Source of the DNA: AG25 sp035518815
GTDB lineage: Bacteria; Gemmatimonadota; Gemmatimonadetes; Gemmatimonadales; GWC2-71-9
Assembly (NCBI GenBank): GCA_035518815.1
Contig: DATIXG010000002.1
Location: 1 to 50,785 of the forward strand
Length of the DNA: 50,785 bases
Reading direction: 5' to 3'
The notes beneath the pieces were generated by a model. That model was not told the origin of the DNA, did not search any database, and saw only the letters and a list, made by a program, of their open reading frames with translations. Positions 16,659 to 25,181 of the stretch are shown here, piece after piece; within the stretch, counting starts at the first letter, position 1, and each line of letters begins with the position of its first letter. The position numbers and the translations under genes are program-made.

Positions 16659-18332
16659 CTACTGGGAGGGTGCTGCAGGCGCTGCCACGTCCCGCGCCGT
16701 GACGTAAAAGCGGTCGTCCACCCGAAAATCCGCCGCGCGCGGCAAGCGCAGCGGCACCGTCTGCCAGTCCGTGGTGGGATACAGGCGGGCGTACTGCTGT
16801 GGGTCGGTGAGCGTGACGCGCACGGGCATCGCAAAACCCGGCACCACGTTCGCCCAGCGGTACGACAACGTCGCGCCGACGATGCGGTACTCGAAGACCG
16901 GAATCATGGTCGTACGGAGATACTGCGTGAACACCGGCCCGAGATCCACGCGGGCCTGCTGGCTGATGTAGGCCTCGATCTCGACGCCGCGGACGGTGCG
17001 GTGACGGAATTTCTCCTGAAGGCCGCGCAGGATGCCGCGCCAGGTCGAATCATTGTCCACGATTTGCTGAATCGTGAACAACATGTTCGAGCCCTTGTAG
17101 TAGCGGTCCTGCGACTTGGGCACGTCGAACACGCCGTACTGGCCCACGATGGGCACGTCGTTCTTCACACGGCCCCGCAGACCGACCAGGTAGCGCTCGC
17201 CGGCCGGCTGTCCCTGCTGGCATGCGGTGTACAGCCCCTCGGCGTACATCGCGAAGCTCTCGTGCAGCCACATCTCGGTGTGGTCCTGCGCGCTGAGGCT
17301 GTTGCCCCACCATTCGTGCGCGCTCTCGTGCACGATGATGAAGTCCCACCGCATGCCGATGCCCGTGCCCGAGAGATCGCGCCCGAGATAGCCGGCGAGA
17401 TACTTGTTGCCGTACGCGATCCCGCTTTGGTGCTCCATGCCGAGGTAGGGCGTCTCGATCAGCTTGTAGCCGTCTGCGTACCAGGGATACGCGCCGAACC
17501 AGTGCTCGAAACAGGCCAGCATCGGCTGCGCCTGCTGGAACTGGGCCCTCGCAGTATCGAGGTGGTAGGAGAGGGGCCAGAAGTCGAGCGTCAGCTCGCC
17601 GCCCTCGCCCTGGTAGCGGCCGTCGAAATGCACGTAGCGCGGGCTCGCGTTGATGGTGACGTCGTATCCGTTGATGGGCTCCGTCACGAACCACTCGAAG
17701 GTGGTGGTGCTGTCGGCGTTGTGCGTGGTGCGGCGCAATCGCCCATTCGACACGTCGATCATCGGGTCGGGTACGGTGACGGCGATGCGCTGGCTGTCGG
17801 GCTCGTCGGCGGGGTAGTCCTTGAGCGGCCAGAGACTGCTCGCGCCGATCTCCTCGTCGGAGGTCGCGATCCAGGGATCGCCGAGACTGTCCGTCGCCCA
17901 AATGAAGGGCCCGCGCCGGCCAGGATCGGTCGCCGTGAACCGTCCGTGGTAGAACGCGACGACAGTGCCGCGGTCGCCCGCGCGTTGGCGCCGGTTCAGC
18001 GTCGCGAACCACGCGTTGCCCTCCCGCCGGATCGCGAGATGCCTGCCATCCTGCATCACGCTGTCCAGCGCGAGGGGGGCCTGGAGATCGATCTGCATTT
18101 CGCGCGTCGGCGGGGTCGCCATCACCGCGTACGTGATCCCGTTGCTGCCCTGGACCCCCGAGTCGCGCGGGGTCACGCGCACGTGGAGGTCGTAGAACAC
18201 CACGTCCCACCAGGCGCGCTCCGGGGTGTTCGACCCGCGCAGCGTATCGGCGCGGGTAAAGGCGCGCGGCTCCTGCGCGCCCGCGGCGAGCGGAGCAAGG
18301 AGCAAGATGAGGAGTGGCGCGGGCGGACGCAT
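16659..18332 (-). CDS. Exported M1-family zinc aminopeptidase
   Basis: The protein is 557 residues with a Sec signal (residues 1-19). The zinc site is complete: H-E-S-A-H at residues 335-339 and the third ligand Glu358 in W-L-H-E-S-F. The exopeptidase motif, usually GAMEN, appears as L-G-M-E-H-Q-S near 297-303, as in many bacterial exported M1 members. It should trim N-terminal residues from peptides outside the cytoplasm. The open frame extends far upstream in the wrong frame of the kinase gene; the ATG at 18332 is right because the signal peptide starts there. It lies 26 bases downstream of the hybrid sensor kinase gene, possibly one transcript. Confidence 0.92.
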   Translation of the reverse strand: MRPPAPLLILLLAPLAAGAQEPRAFTRADTLRGSNTPERAWWDVVFYDLHVRVTPRDSGVQGSNGITYAVMATPPTREMQIDLQAPLALDSVMQDGRHLAIRREGNAWFATLNRRQRAGDRGTVVAFYHGRFTATDPGRRGPFIWATDSLGDPWIATSDEEIGASSLWPLKDYPADEPDSQRIAVTVPDPMIDVSNGRLRRTTHNADSTTTFEWFVTEPINGYDVTINASPRYVHFDGRYQGEGGELTLDFWPLSYHLDTARAQFQQAQPMLACFEHWFGAYPWYADGYKLIETPYLGMEHQSGIAYGNKYLAGYLGRDLSGTGIGMRWDFIIVHESAHEWWGNSLSAQDHTEMWLHESFAMYAEGLYTACQQGQPAGERYLVGLRGRVKNDVPIVGQYGVFDVPKSQDRYYKGSNMLFTIQQIVDNDSTWRGILRGLQEKFRHRTVRGVEIEAYISQQARVDLGPVFTQYLRTTMIPVFEYRIVGATLSYRWANVVPGFAMPVRVTLTDPQQYARLYPTTDWQTVPLRLPRAADFRVDDRFYVTARDVAAPAAPSQ

Positions 18333-18358
18333 GGTGGATAATACCGCGCCGCCGCGGT

Positions 18359-20497
18359 CTAGGGCTGTGGGGGCTCGGGTGCGGCGTCCAGCAGCTCGCG
18401 CACCTTGCGCGCCAGGCCGTCGGGGGTGAACGGCTTCTGGAGGAAGGCGAGGCCTGGGACGAGCACACCGTGGTGCACGATGGACTCGTCGGCGTAGCCG
18501 GAGAGGTACAGGACCTTGAGCTGGGGCCGTGCGGCGGTGAGGAGCCGCCCGACCTCGCGGCCGCTCATTTGCGGCATCACGACGTCGGCCACGAGCAGGT
18601 CGATCGAACCCGTGTGCTGCTCGGCAAGGCGCAGGGCTTCCGGACCGTCCGCGGCCACGAGCACCGCATACCCGCGTGACCTGAGAACCTTTTCGGTGAG
18701 GCGGCGCACCTCGGCCTGATCCTCGACGACCAGGAGCGTTTCCGAGCCGCCGGGTATGTCCGGAGCGTCTGGCAGGGCCGTGGCGGCCGCCACCGGCTCG
18801 GTGCCGCTGTCCACCTGCGGCAAATAGACCTTGAACGTCGATCCCCGCCCCGGCTCGCTGAACACCCAGATGTAGCCGCCGCTCTGCTTCACGATCCCGT
18901 AGACGGTCGAGAGGCCGAGGCCCGTTCCCTGGCCCTGGGCCTTGGTTGTGAAGAACGGCTCGAACAGGCGGGCCTGCGTCCGCCCGTCCATGCCGATCCC
19001 CGTGTCCCTCACCGAGAGCAACACGTGGTGTCCGCGCGCCACCGGGACGTGCTCCGTGGCGAACGCCTCGTCCAGCTCCACGTTGGCGGTCTCGATCGTC
19101 AACGTCCCCCCTCGGGGCATCGCGTCCCGCGCGTTGACCACGAGGTTCATGATCACCTGCTCGATCTGGCCGGGGTCGGCGCGCACCATGCCCAGGTTCG
19201 GGGTGAGGACGCAGCGAAACTCGATGTCCTCGCCGATCAGGCGGCGCAGCATCTTGTTCATCCCGGCGACGACCTTGTTGAGATGCAGCACCTGGGGCGC
19301 GAGAATCTGCCGGCGGCTGAACGCCAGCAGCTGCCGGGTCAGGTCGGCGGCACGCAGGGCGGCAGCCCGGATCTCGTCCACTTCCACGCGCTCGGGGTGA
19401 TTGGGGGACAGGCGCTCCCGCAGCAGGTCGGCGGACCCGATGATCGCCGTCAGCAGGTTGTTGAAGTCGTGCGCCACGCCCCCGGCCAGCCGTCCCACGG
19501 CGTCCATCTTTTGCGCCTGCATGAGCTGTTCCTCGAGCCGCTGGCGCTCGGTGATGTCCAGGACCGTGCCCACCATACGGACCGGGCGCCCCGCGCCGTC
19601 GCGCAGCACGGTCGAGCGCTCCTCGACCATGCGCTCCGTGCCGTCGGGCCGGATCACGCAGTGCCGGATGAAGTAGGCCGCGCCCTCGCGCAGGGAGCGC
19701 TGCATCGCCTCCCGGATGCGGGGCGCGTCCGCGGGCGGCACCGAGTTGAAAAACAGTTCGTTGGAGACGGCAACCTCGCCGGGGAGGTAGCCGAAGATCC
19801 GGTACGCCTCGTCCGACCACCACAGAGGATTCTGATTCACGTCCTCGAGGTTGGTCAGGTTCAACTCCCAGGAGCCGAGGTGGGCGGTCTCCTGCGCGCG
19901 CGCGAGGCGGGCCTCGCTTTCGCGGAGCGCCACCTCCGCTCGCTTGCGTTCGATGGCCATCGCCACCTGCCGCGAGACGAACTCGAGGATGCGCTTCTCG
20001 GCGTCGCCATATCGCACGCCTTCCGTGTACGTCTGGACGACGAGCACGCCGATGGTCGTGTCCTCGATCTTGAGCGGCACGCCGAGCCATTGGATGGAGG
20101 GGGCACCGATCAGGTCGGCTTCGCCGCGTTCCTGCAGGTCCCGATGCACCTTTTCGTCGGCAAGCAGGGGCCGGCCGGTCCGGAGCACGTACTCGGTCAG
20201 GCCCCGCCCGACCGGTTTCGTGGGCTGGGGCGGATCGTACTCGTCGACGAAATAGGGAAAGCTCAGCATCTCCGCGCCCGCGTCGTGCAGCGCGATGTAG
20301 AAATTCCGCGCCGGCATGAGCTCCCCGACGACCTGATGGATCTCTCGGTAGAGGTCCTGGAGAGTCGCGGCAGTCTGCGCCGCCTCGGAAATTCGGTAGG
20401 TCGCGAGCTGAATCTGCTCGGCGCGCTTGTGCCCGCTCGAGCGACGGTCGCCCGCCTGGTTCGATCGGGAGGAGCGTTTGGGCCTCTGGTTCGCCAC
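18359..20497 (-). CDS. GAF-PAS hybrid sensor histidine kinase with receiver domain
   Basis: A 712-residue soluble sensor without membrane helices. Order: GAF domain about 35-185, PAS about 205-320 ending in the D-I-T-E-R-Q linker, HisKA with phospho-acceptor His343 in G-G-V-A-H-D-F-N-N-L-L, and HATPase with the N-box N-L-V-V-N-A-R-D-A-M (451-460), D-T-G-I-G-M and G-x-G-L-G-L-S. A C-terminal receiver (about 586-700) has Asp638 in L-V-A-D-V-V-M-P and Lys688. The fused receiver implies an internal phosphorelay; no separate output regulator is adjacent. Ligand unknown. The M1 peptidase gene lies directly downstream. Confidence 0.93.
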   Translation of the reverse strand: MANQRPKRSSRSNQAGDRRSSGHKRAEQIQLATYRISEAAQTAATLQDLYREIHQVVGELMPARNFYIALHDAGAEMLSFPYFVDEYDPPQPTKPVGRGLTEYVLRTGRPLLADEKVHRDLQERGEADLIGAPSIQWLGVPLKIEDTTIGVLVVQTYTEGVRYGDAEKRILEFVSRQVAMAIERKRAEVALRESEARLARAQETAHLGSWELNLTNLEDVNQNPLWWSDEAYRIFGYLPGEVAVSNELFFNSVPPADAPRIREAMQRSLREGAAYFIRHCVIRPDGTERMVEERSTVLRDGAGRPVRMVGTVLDITERQRLEEQLMQAQKMDAVGRLAGGVAHDFNNLLTAIIGSADLLRERLSPNHPERVEVDEIRAAALRAADLTRQLLAFSRRQILAPQVLHLNKVVAGMNKMLRRLIGEDIEFRCVLTPNLGMVRADPGQIEQVIMNLVVNARDAMPRGGTLTIETANVELDEAFATEHVPVARGHHVLLSVRDTGIGMDGRTQARLFEPFFTTKAQGQGTGLGLSTVYGIVKQSGGYIWVFSEPGRGSTFKVYLPQVDSGTEPVAAATALPDAPDIPGGSETLLVVEDQAEVRRLTEKVLRSRGYAVLVAADGPEALRLAEQHTGSIDLLVADVVMPQMSGREVGRLLTAARPQLKVLYLSGYADESIVHHGVLVPGLAFLQKPFTPDGLARKVRELLDAAPEPPQP

Positions 20498-20677
20498 CTG
20501 TCCAGCATCCGGGGGTGAGGGGAGACAAACCTACAACTCCGGTGCTGGCCGCAACCCACCCGTTCAGGGCGGTAGGGCGCGTTGCGGCCGCGAACGAATG
20601 CGCCCGGGTCGCTCCCTTACGCATCTCATCCTTCCAGGGGCTCGTGAGCGACCAATTCAGGCGACAGGGGGGGTGGC

Positions 20678-21709
20678 ATGCGACGCGTCGGCGTGGTGGT
20701 AGTGACGCTGGTGGTGGCAGCTGGACCTCGGGCGGCGTGGGGACAGTTTGGCGGGTTCGGGGGGCGCGGCGGCGGCGGGCGCGGCGGACGGGGCGGCGGC
20801 GAGATGGGCGCTGCCGCGTTCCCCACGCCCAAGTTGCCCGGTGCGGAGCTCGAAGGTCCGCCCGACTCGGCGGCCGCTCAGGCGGTGCTTACCCTCAACG
20901 ACGAACAGGCCGACCGGTACGCCCAGGCGTACGACTCCTTCATGACCGCCACCCGTCCGCAACGCGACAGTGCCACGGTCGTTACCGAAAAGATGCACGA
21001 TCGCCTGGCCAGCGGTGACCGTGCGGCGGCGATGTTCTACGCCGATCGGCTGCGCGAATTCGGTGACTTTCTCAAGGACCAGCAGGAGAAGTTCGAGGGC
21101 ACCCTGCGCCACTTCCTGACCGGCGACCAGATGAAGGCGTACCGCCGCTGGAAGGCAGATCAGGACCGCAGATACGAGGAAAAGAACCGGGAGGAGGCGC
21201 TGCGCTGGCAGCGGCCGTCGATGGGTGAGCGCGGGGGTTTCGGCGGCGGGGGTGGCGAAGGCCGGATGGGCGAGGCGCCGGCGGATCCGCGAACCGTCTT
21301 ACCCAACGCAGCCGGCGTGGCCCCTGCCGATCTGGGCGCTCAGGCGGTACGCGTGGGCCGGACGCTATACGTCACGAGCCAACTTCCACTGGACAGCGCC
21401 GGGGCGCTGCTCCTGGGGGATCTGCGCGCCCAGGCCGATCGGGCGTTCGCGAATCTGGCGGCGGTATTGCGGGGCGCGGGCGCACGGCCGCAGGACGTCG
21501 TGGCACTCACGATCTATGTTGTCGGGTACAAGCCGGACCAGCTGCCGATCGTGCGGGCTGCCGGGGCCGCCTACTTCGGGACCAGCCCGCCGACCGCCAC
21601 CGTGCTGGGTGTGGAGGCGCTGTCGCGTGAGGGAGCGCTGATCGCCGTCGGCGCGACGGCGGTGATGGGAACGCCGTCCTGGTTCAGCCGCGCGGCTGGA
21701 GATCGCTAG
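20678..21709 (+). CDS. Exported Gly-rich protein fused to a RidA-like domain
   Basis: The protein is 343 residues with a Sec signal (1-22). A Gly/Arg low-complexity stretch (about 24-42) leads to a helical charged domain (about 55-180) that resembles small periplasmic stress proteins. A second Gly-rich linker (about 185-200) follows, then a RidA/YjgF fold from about 210 to the end (G-A-Q-A-V-R-V-G-R-T-L-Y-V-T-S-Q-L-P-L-D). The arginine that RidA deaminases use, normally in P-A-R-S before the last strands, is replaced: the equivalent reads P-P-T-A-T. It is therefore probably not an imine deaminase. The combination and the exported location are unusual. Confidence 0.8.
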   Translation: MRRVGVVVVTLVVAAGPRAAWGQFGGFGGRGGGGRGGRGGGEMGAAAFPTPKLPGAELEGPPDSAAAQAVLTLNDEQADRYAQAYDSFMTATRPQRDSATVVTEKMHDRLASGDRAAAMFYADRLREFGDFLKDQQEKFEGTLRHFLTGDQMKAYRRWKADQDRRYEEKNREEALRWQRPSMGERGGFGGGGGEGRMGEAPADPRTVLPNAAGVAPADLGAQAVRVGRTLYVTSQLPLDSAGALLLGDLRAQADRAFANLAAVLRGAGARPQDVVALTIYVVGYKPDQLPIVRAAGAAYFGTSPPTATVLGVEALSREGALIAVGATAVMGTPSWFSRAAGDR

Positions 21710-21712
21710 TGA

Positions 21713-21835
21713 CTACCACAATGTGCAGATACCGCAGAAACAGACTATCAGTTTGCAGTAGCTAAGCATATAGTAATACAATACTGCTTTGCGATTTTTG
21801 CTATTTATGCTAATATTTGTTATCATCGTGCAGGC
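21713..21835. other. AT-rich island between convergent genes
   Basis: About 120 bases of strikingly different composition: 38 of 110 bases are G or C over 21721-21830, in a window that is otherwise strongly GC-rich. It lies between the stop codons of the RidA-fusion and GMC genes. No tRNA, integrase, terminal repeat or convincing ORF is seen. A 37-residue open frame across it looks accidental. It may be an AT-rich termination spacer or the scar of an insertion. Confidence 0.6.
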
Positions 21836-21963
21836 GTTGTGGCGTCGTGTCGTGCGGCATGCAGGCAGGTAAGGCTGCAGGGATGAATTCGAGCCAGGTT
21901 CCGGTGTACCCGCGGCGTGCTGGGGAACCGGACGCAAGCCGTGGAGTCGGGCCTGGCCGTCCG

Positions 21964-23631
21964 TCAGATCTCTCCGCGCCGAGCCAGGTCCGCGATCCGC
22001 TCTCCCGCACGGTAGGCCAACGCCTGGATGGTGCAGGTCGGTTGTCCCCGTCCCGATGTCACGAAGCTCGATCCATCGCACAGAAACAGATTCGGTACGT
22101 CGTGGGCGCGGTGATTTGCATCGATCACGGACGAGCGCGGGTCGTTGCCCATGCGGCATGTGCCCAGCAGGTGGACCGAGAAAGTCGACGATTGCACGGG
22201 TTCCGCCCACGAGCGGCGTGCGCCGGCCGCCTCGAGCATCTGGAGTGACTTGGCTTGGAGGAACCGCTGCACCGCGAGGTCGTCGGGGTGGTTCTGGTAG
22301 GTGAAGCGCAGGGCCGGCTGGCCCCAGGCGTCCTTCAGCGTGGGGTCGAGCGAGACGGCATTGGACTCGAGGGGCAGGGAAGTCGTATGGCCCGCGAGGG
22401 ACATCGTGCGGGAGAACGACTCGCGTAGCAGCTGCTTGTATGCCGGCCCCCAGGTCGGGGCGTTGGGCCCGAGGCTGCCGAAGATGCCGCCGAGGGCGAA
22501 GCCGAAGGGATAGCCGGGGAAACGCGCATCGATGCCGCCGCCGCCATAGAACCCCCGCGCCGGGTCGGCGTCATAGAAGTCGTGGATCATGCGCGTGGCC
22601 GCCACGCTCTTCCATTCGTTGAGCAGGCGCTCGAAGGTCCCGCTCGCCGTGGAGTATCCGTTGAACATCAGATACTTCCCGACCAGGCCGCTCGAGTTGG
22701 CGAGCCCATGCGGGAAGCGGCTCGACGCGGACATCAAGAGCAGGCGCGGCGTTTCCGCGCCGTTCGCGCAGAGTACGACCGCGCGAGCGAGTTGCCGCTG
22801 CTCGACCTTGCGTGCGTCGAAGTAGATCACCCCGGTCGCGCGCCCCGTGCGCTGGTCCACGTCGACCGCGCGCACGTAGCTGTTGGGCCGGATCTCGCAC
22901 CGTCCCGTGGCCTCGGCGACCGGGATCACCGTGTACAGCGTCGATGACTTGGCGCGGTGCTCGCACCCGAAGCCGAGGCAAAACCCGCAGTGCTGGCAGG
23001 CGTTCCGCCCCTGATACGGCTGCGACAGGATCGCGAGGGGTGTGGGCTGTGGATGCCACCCCAGCTGCTGCGCGGCGCGCTCGAACAGGACTCCCGAGGC
23101 CTTCACCGGCAGCGGCGGCAAGGGATAGGGGCGCGAGCGCGGAGGGTCGAACGGGCCGGGCGTTCCCGAGACCCCCAGCTCCCATTCGGCCTTCGTGTAG
23201 TAGGGCTCGAGGTCGGCATAGGTGATCGGCCAATCGGCGAAGCCCGTGCCGCTGATCGGCCCGTACCGGCTCGCCTCCACGAAATCGATTTCGCGAAACC
23301 GCCAGTAGTTGGCCGTGAAGTGAACGCTCCCGCCCCCGACCAGCCGCGCGTAGAGCAGCATCCCCGCGCCGCGCTTCGCGTCCTGGTTGGGGGTTGGCGC
23401 GAAGGTCTGCGGCTGGAGAGCGGGGTCGTTCGTGATTCCGGAGCGGAAGAAGTACTTGAACTCGTCGTGCTCGAACTGCTGCGGCTCGATGCGAGGGCCC
23501 TGCTCGAGCACCACGACCTTCAGGCCGCGGGTGGCCAGCTCCTTGGCGACGATGCCGCCGGCGGCTCCCGATCCCACGACGACGAAGTCGACCACGTCGT
23601 CCGGTCGATACCGCACACTGGCCCCGGGCAT
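21964..23631 (-). CDS. GMC-family oxidoreductase (gluconate-dehydrogenase large-subunit type)
   Basis: A 555-residue flavoenzyme oxidising a sugar or alcohol. The FAD-binding motif V-V-V-G-S-G-A-A-G-G is at residues 17-26. The cysteine-containing C-Q-H-C-G-F-C-L-G-F-G-C-E-H block is typical of the gluconate/sorbose-dehydrogenase branch. The C-terminal half has S-V-H-L-L-G-T-C-R-M-G with the catalytic His and the closing N-L-F-L-C-D-G-S-S-F-V-T-S-G. There is no signal peptide of its own; export is likely to be carried by the Tat signal of the small subunit, whose gene ends 6 bases upstream. No cytochrome subunit lies nearby, so the electron acceptor is unknown. Confidence 0.93.
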   Translation of the reverse strand: MPGASVRYRPDDVVDFVVVGSGAAGGIVAKELATRGLKVVVLEQGPRIEPQQFEHDEFKYFFRSGITNDPALQPQTFAPTPNQDAKRGAGMLLYARLVGGGSVHFTANYWRFREIDFVEASRYGPISGTGFADWPITYADLEPYYTKAEWELGVSGTPGPFDPPRSRPYPLPPLPVKASGVLFERAAQQLGWHPQPTPLAILSQPYQGRNACQHCGFCLGFGCEHRAKSSTLYTVIPVAEATGRCEIRPNSYVRAVDVDQRTGRATGVIYFDARKVEQRQLARAVVLCANGAETPRLLLMSASSRFPHGLANSSGLVGKYLMFNGYSTASGTFERLLNEWKSVAATRMIHDFYDADPARGFYGGGGIDARFPGYPFGFALGGIFGSLGPNAPTWGPAYKQLLRESFSRTMSLAGHTTSLPLESNAVSLDPTLKDAWGQPALRFTYQNHPDDLAVQRFLQAKSLQMLEAAGARRSWAEPVQSSTFSVHLLGTCRMGNDPRSSVIDANHRAHDVPNLFLCDGSSFVTSGRGQPTCTIQALAYRAGERIADLARRGEI

Positions 23632-23637
23632 GGCGCG

Positions 23638-24216
23638 CTACGGACCCGCGTCGTAGTCGCCGAACGGTGCCTGCCAGACGAACCGATCGTCGAACCCCAG
23701 GATGCGCCAGCCCACCTTGTCGCGATTGCCGCCCCATTCTGGATCGGTGAACGTGGCAGCGACCGTGGCGAACCGCATCGCCTGGAAGAACGGCGTTCCC
23801 TCCACGGCTTGGAGCAGGGCCACTTGGCGCTCGGCGGGAAGCGTCGCGAACCGGCCCGCATCGGGCCACCGGCGGCGCGCCTCGCGATTCAGGTCACGGA
23901 GCCCGGTCGAGAGGGAGGCGCGTTGATCCGCCGCCCAGGTCGCGAGCGCATGGTCGACGAAATAGACCGCCCCGGCTTCGCGCGCGCCGGGCAGGTCATC
24001 GGTCGGGATGATCTGCGCGGCGATAGCGTCGATGTCGGCAGCGTCTTCGGGCGTGAGCGCCTGCCAGGGAGGGGCGGATGACGTGGCGCAAGCAGCCCGC
24101 GCTGCGTGGAGCAGCGACGCGCGCAGCGACGTCGGGTCGGCGGCGAGCCAAGAGGACGCGAACGCGGCCCCCGAGGCGGCGAGGAACGCGCGGCGACCTG
24201 CAGGATCATCGAGCAC
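23638..24216 (-). CDS. Gluconate 2-dehydrogenase subunit 3-like protein (Tat signal)
   Basis: The protein is 192 residues from a GTG. The N-terminus has a twin-arginine motif, G-R-R-A-F-L-A, followed by a hydrophobic stretch and an Ala-rich region, as expected for the small subunit that carries a GMC dehydrogenase across the membrane. The core contains L-T-P-E-D-A-A-D-I-D-A-I-A-A-Q-I-I-P-T-D and the closing W-G-G-N-R-D-K-V-G-W-R-I-L-G-F, both typical of the family. It lies immediately upstream of the GMC gene and surely forms a complex with it. A 10-bp inverted repeat lies 64 to 104 bases upstream of its start. Confidence 0.85.
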   Translation of the reverse strand: MLDDPAGRRAFLAASGAAFASSWLAADPTSLRASLLHAARAACATSSAPPWQALTPEDAADIDAIAAQIIPTDDLPGAREAGAVYFVDHALATWAADQRASLSTGLRDLNREARRRWPDAGRFATLPAERQVALLQAVEGTPFFQAMRFATVAATFTDPEWGGNRDKVGWRILGFDDRFVWQAPFGDYDAGP

Positions 24217-24279
24217 GGCCTCAAGTATGCCCCGGGGCCAGGCCTCTCGCTACCCGGTTTTCCGGGTGTGCGTCCCTGG

Positions 24280-24320
24280 AACGTAACTGCGCAACCGTGC
24301 GTGTGATCGACAGTTACGTT
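24280..24320. repeat. 10-bp perfect inverted repeat, possible operator
   Basis: AACGTAACTG at 24280-24289 and its exact reverse complement CAGTTACGTT at 24311-24320, separated by 21 bases. It sits upstream of the dehydrogenase operon that starts at 24216 and reads leftward. The spacing puts the half-site centres about three helical turns apart, which suits a dimeric regulator. A GC-rich imperfect hairpin follows at about 24322-24343. The rest of the 24217-24557 interval holds no supportable gene. Confidence 0.4.
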
Positions 24321-24453
24321 GCGGGCCCGCCACGCGGCGGCCCGGCGCGGTTCATGCCTTAGTGCAGCGACATGACCATGACGGTCATCATGTGGGAGAC
24401 AAGGATCACGGCCGGGACGACCACTGAAGGCTATTGTCCCACCGCGAGTTAGG

Positions 24454-24478
24454 GCCGCGCGCGCCTGGCGCGCGCGGC
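24454..24478. repeat. Strong GC hairpin upstream of msrA
   Basis: GCCGCGCGCGCC at 24454-24465 is the exact reverse complement of 24467-24478, with a single T between. It would form a very stable hairpin with a small loop. No T-run follows on either strand, so it is not a canonical intrinsic terminator. It lies about 80 bases before the msrA start. Confidence 0.45.
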
Positions 24479-24557
24479 ACCCACTGCTTCACTTCCGGAA
24501 CGTTTCCGGCGAAATTGCGTTCTGACTGCAGAACCCCGCCGCAACGGAGTCAACAAG

Positions 24558-25181
24558 ATGAAAGAGCGCATTCGAGTCCTCACCCTGCTCCTGCTGGGCG
24601 CCGCCGCGTTGGCCCTCGCCCCCGCGCCGCGTCATGCGCCGACGGGCACCGCGACGTTCGCAGGCGGATGTTTCTGGTCCATGCAGCGCATCTTCGACAA
24701 CGTCCCCGGCGTCGTGACGGCGACGGTCGGTTACAGCGGCGGGCAAAAGAAGAACCCGACCTACCAACAGGTGTCGACAGGCACAACGGGCCACCTCGAG
24801 TCGGTGCAGGTGGTATACGATCCTGCGCGGGTGAGCTACGAAACCCTGCTCGACACCTACTGGCACAACATCGATCCGCTGCAAGCGGACGGGCAGTTCT
24901 GCGACCACGGCTCGGAGTATCACACGGCGATCTTCTACGCCGACTCGACGCAACAGCGGATCGCGGAAGAGTCGAAGCGGCGGTTGGCGGAGCGCTTCGG
25001 GCAGCCGATCGCCACCATCATCATTCCCGCGGCGCCGTTCTACGCCGCGGAGGAGTACCACCAGCATTTCTACCGCAAGAATCCGGAGCACTACGAGGGC
25101 TACCGTCGTGGATGCGGGCAGGACAGCCGGCTGGAGGAGCGCTGGGGTAAGCCGGGCGCCGCGAGCGCAGGGGGCCGATGA
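24558..25181 (+). CDS. msrA: Exported peptide-methionine (S)-S-oxide reductase MsrA
   Basis: A 207-residue enzyme that reduces methionine-S-sulfoxide in proteins. A Sec signal covers about residues 1-28. The catalytic motif F-A-G-G-C-F-W is intact with Cys38, and the F-C-D-H-G-S-E-Y-H-T-A-I-F-Y block and the Y-H-Q-H-F-Y motif follow. ATG start with CGGAG nine bases upstream. The stop overlaps the msrB start by 4 bases. The signal peptide puts the repair pair outside the cytoplasm, where it would need electrons from a CcdA/thioredoxin-like path; such genes lie at 14.2-15.4 kb. Confidence 0.95.
   Translation: MKERIRVLTLLLLGAAALALAPAPRHAPTGTATFAGGCFWSMQRIFDNVPGVVTATVGYSGGQKKNPTYQQVSTGTTGHLESVQVVYDPARVSYETLLDTYWHNIDPLQADGQFCDHGSEYHTAIFYADSTQQRIAEESKRRLAERFGQPIATIIIPAAPFYAAEEYHQHFYRKNPEHYEGYRRGCGQDSRLEERWGKPGAASAGGR

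Noticed and set aside
16659..20624. A single 1321-residue open frame spanning the M1 peptidase and sensor-kinase genes
   Set aside because: The real kinase is read in another frame (18359-20497) with complete HisKA, HATPase and receiver motifs; the M1 signal peptide starts at 18332. The upstream part is a GC-rich shadow frame.
21716..21829. A 37-residue open frame across the AT-rich island
   Set aside because: Low-complexity aromatic/Ile-rich translation, no ribosome binding site; better explained by AT-rich composition.
24359..24424. A 21-residue hydrophobic peptide on the minus strand (GTG start, TAA stop)
   Set aside because: No ribosome binding site and no link to a neighbour; its length and hydrophobicity can arise by chance.
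24454..24478. Intrinsic terminator before msrA
   Set aside because: The stem is very stable but no T-run follows on either strand, so it is listed only as a repeat.
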